A stretch of 42,500 nt of DNA, taken from Symbiodinium natans (taxonomy: Eukaryota > Sar > Dinophyceae > Suessiales > Symbiodiniaceae). Of this stretch, positions 40,261 to 42,500 are shown piece after piece (the first letter of the stretch is position 1; every line of letters begins with the position of its first letter). The notes beneath the pieces were generated by a model. It did not search any database. It saw nothing but the letters and a program-made list of their open reading frames with translations, and had not been told where the DNA came from. The stretch lies in contig CAJNDS010000857.1 in the NCBI GenBank assembly GCA_905221605.1, positions 502,317-544,816 of the forward strand, written 5' to 3'. The position numbers and the translations under genes are program-made.

Positions 40261-42431
40261 CGGGCTTAGGGTTTAGGGATTAGGGCTTAGGGTCTTAGGG
40301 TTTAGGGTGTAGGGATATGCCGGGCTCCTGCTGCAGTTTCGGGAGTAGGATGGTCAGTACTGGTTGATACATCATGATGGCTTTGCGCCTGTGCATGAGG
40401 TCCAGGAGCGCGTGTCGACCTTTCCCATGCAGCAGAATACAGGGGACGGCCTGATTCTGGCTTTGGTGGGCTGCTCAGCCTTTGGGACGGTAAGCTGTGT
40501 GCTCCCTCTCTCTCTCTCTCTGTACGACACCAACAGGGTGAATGGTGGCACGTATATGTATATATACTTGCTGATCTGGAGGGGTCCTGTTATGTTCGAT
40601 AATGTGACCCGTTGGTTTTTCTCTCTCGTAACACCTCCAAAGCTGCATCAAACTATCGGCCTCCTGGACGCAAAGCAGTCGCCACGCTTGGATGGTCTTA
40701 GGGTTTGGGGCATTACTAGCAGGTTTGGGGTTTGGGGTTTGTAGGTCGTAGGGTTTAGAGAGTATCCAGGGGTGTTAGACGTGACTTTCCCATGTCTAGT
40801 CTTCCTGTTTAATGCATTTGCTCGTGGTGTGTCTGTCTCTCTCTCTCTCTCTCTCGCTCTTTCTCTTTGTGTCTTTCTCTCTCTTCGTTTGTCCCACTGA
40901 CATATGCGCATTAACGTCACCCCAAAAGAGGAAGCTGAACCCTTGCTTCCAACACCCAGGCGCAGCACTTGGAAAGAGTGTAATTTCCTAGGCCCTTAGG
41001 ACATTACATACTGGCTCTGTTTTTGGTTTACGAGCATCATCTTCAGGAATATTTTTCAGAGGGTTTAAGCTTGCGATTTAGTACGGGAGCCAGGTAACGC
41101 ATACAGTCTCCCTCTATACCCCCTTACAGGGAATGTATGGGGTGCCTGAATTCACTGTGAAGCGCCAGTAAGCAAAGGCCAACAGGCTTCTGGAAGTCTG
41201 GAAGCCTTGCCTTAAGGCCTTTTTGGGAGGCCTCCTTTCTCAAGCCTGTATCCCGAACCCTCAGGGTCGAATCCGAGTTTTTATTACAAGCCCTGGCTTA
41301 AAATCAGACTGTAGCAAGATTCCTCCCATGACGATGGTAGAAGAAGCTTCTAAAGGCTTCAAATGCGGTATAGGTATCTGTAGAGTTCCGTGTACTTTTG
41401 ACCAGAGCATGGAGGGGTTGGTGATCGTAGTATGTGTATGTACTTGTGTTCATGTATTTATGCACGTACAGGTTCAGATAGATGAGCAACTAATGTACAC
41501 ATATATATATATATATATATGCATATATCTGTGTATGTATATGTATGGGTATAGGTATAGGTATACGTATATGTATATGTATATGTGTTTACACATGTTT
41601 CTCTAGAGAGAGACATACACATACCAACTGAGAAGCTCTTCTCTCTGTCATCTTCGCTGTCAGGCTGTCAGTTGCTTCGGAGACGAAGACACAAACACAG
41701 CATGTCAGACCTACCACCAGCCTGAGCCTTGAATTTTGATCAGGTACGAACCCGAGATCAAATCTTTTCAGATACCTTCTACATGGAGGCCGGTCTCCAC
41801 GTACAAGTTGTGTGCCCATTCAATTGCTTGTAGACAACTGCTACATGTTGCGAACATGTGCTGCTCTCTGCCAGTATCCGGAGCCGGGGGTGGCACAGCA
41901 CGACTGTTGTGCACGGGCCAGACCTGTCCATTCTGTCCATCTCCTGCGCACAGGACACGACGCATGAGGCAGCCCGATCGCATTCATTTGAACTGCAGAG
42001 TTTCGTTCAAAGCTCGCAGACTTGCACGTGTGACCACGGCCCTCTTGCCCCAGGGCAAAACTAGCCAAGGTGCTACAGCTGGGTTTGGTGTTGTGGCCGC
42101 CAGGATTCAAAGCCACAAACATGCCCTGATAGGCACTGCAGATTTGGGCCTTCGCCTGCTTGCTGTGCATGCTAAACCCTAAACCCTAAACCCTAAACCC
42201 CAAACCCTAAACCCCAAACCCTAAACCCCAAACCCTACCACTCATCCCCAGGCTTCATGCGGCCTCCTTGATCTTGCAGTATGGCCTGCACCTTGTCTGA
42301 TGGATCGTGGCATTTTGAGACTCTTTGGGGGGGAGTCTCTCAATTGGTGTTGATGGGGTTGAGGGTTTAGGGTCCCTCCTTCGGGTTACTCCTATAAGGT
42401 GGCCGCTAACTAACATTTAGGGGCACCCAAA
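40261..42431. other. Downstream region; unassigned
   Basis: Short TTTAGGG-like tract (40265-40315), CT microsatellites (40505-40522, 40832-40882), TATG/TATA repeats (41497-41590) and a CCCTAAA array (42173-42237). One exon-like + frame at 42030-42172 includes GFGVVAARIQSHKHALIGTA, not recognised. Confidence 0.4.
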
Positions 42432-42500
42432 AAGAAGGGGCTAGAATTTTATGAGAAGTGGCCATGTGAATATTCCTCCAGTCGAGAGTTTGCTGATGCG
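42432..42500 (+). CDS. Exon-like frame at window edge
   Basis: After AAGAAG the frame reads GLEFYEKWPCEYSSSREFAD and stays open to the last base. Protein-like but too short to assign. Confidence 0.35.

Overview
The window reads as nuclear DNA of a dinoflagellate (Dinophyceae) or a very close alveolate relative. The evidence is combined. Genes are eukaryotic, broken into tiny exons (often 25-70 bp), and many introns begin with GC instead of GT. Short direct repeats commonly straddle both splice borders. The TTTAGGG/CCCTAAA telomere-type heptamer occurs in more than 50 interstitial tracts. Every gene I could assign lies on the + strand, as in dinoflagellate unidirectional gene arrays. Long open frames are mostly artefacts of simple repeats; real coding sequence was found by chaining short exons whose joined translation matches known families.

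Layout. (1) About 206-3865: 3' part of a sphingosine-1-phosphate-lyase-like PLP enzyme, with about 21 exons, the PLP-lysine motif and a natural stop. (2) About 4812-6080: a MORN-repeat protein. (3) 6394-8910: a complete secreted S1/P1-type zinc nuclease with all nine expected zinc ligands. (4) About 10202-10616: exons of a second MORN protein. (5) 14047-14097 and 19197-20470: exons of a protein with a GG-rich LLVR motif and an RLxY...GWVS motif; a long PAS-domain open frame lies between them (16095-16730). (6) 21558-27858: a PARP-type ADP-ribosyltransferase starting with a Cys-rich CGRP...TCC motif and ending with an intact H-Y-E catalytic domain. (7) About 29098-30440: a J-domain protein. (8) About 35661-39026: exons suggestive of a WD/beta-propeller protein. 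(9) 40008-40260: the probable first exon of a further gene. The last bases (42432-42500) hold another exon-like frame.

The genes do not form a pathway. What unifies the window is its architecture: micro-exons, GC-AG introns with duplicated borders, long introns filled with telomere-type arrays and AT microsatellites, and several families of short (about 65-210 bp) inverted-repeat elements resembling MITEs or introners. Large tracts between recognised exons are introns, intergenic DNA or unrecognised exons, and I could not separate these from sequence alone. Exon borders given here are inferred by reading-frame continuity and homology, not by transcript data.
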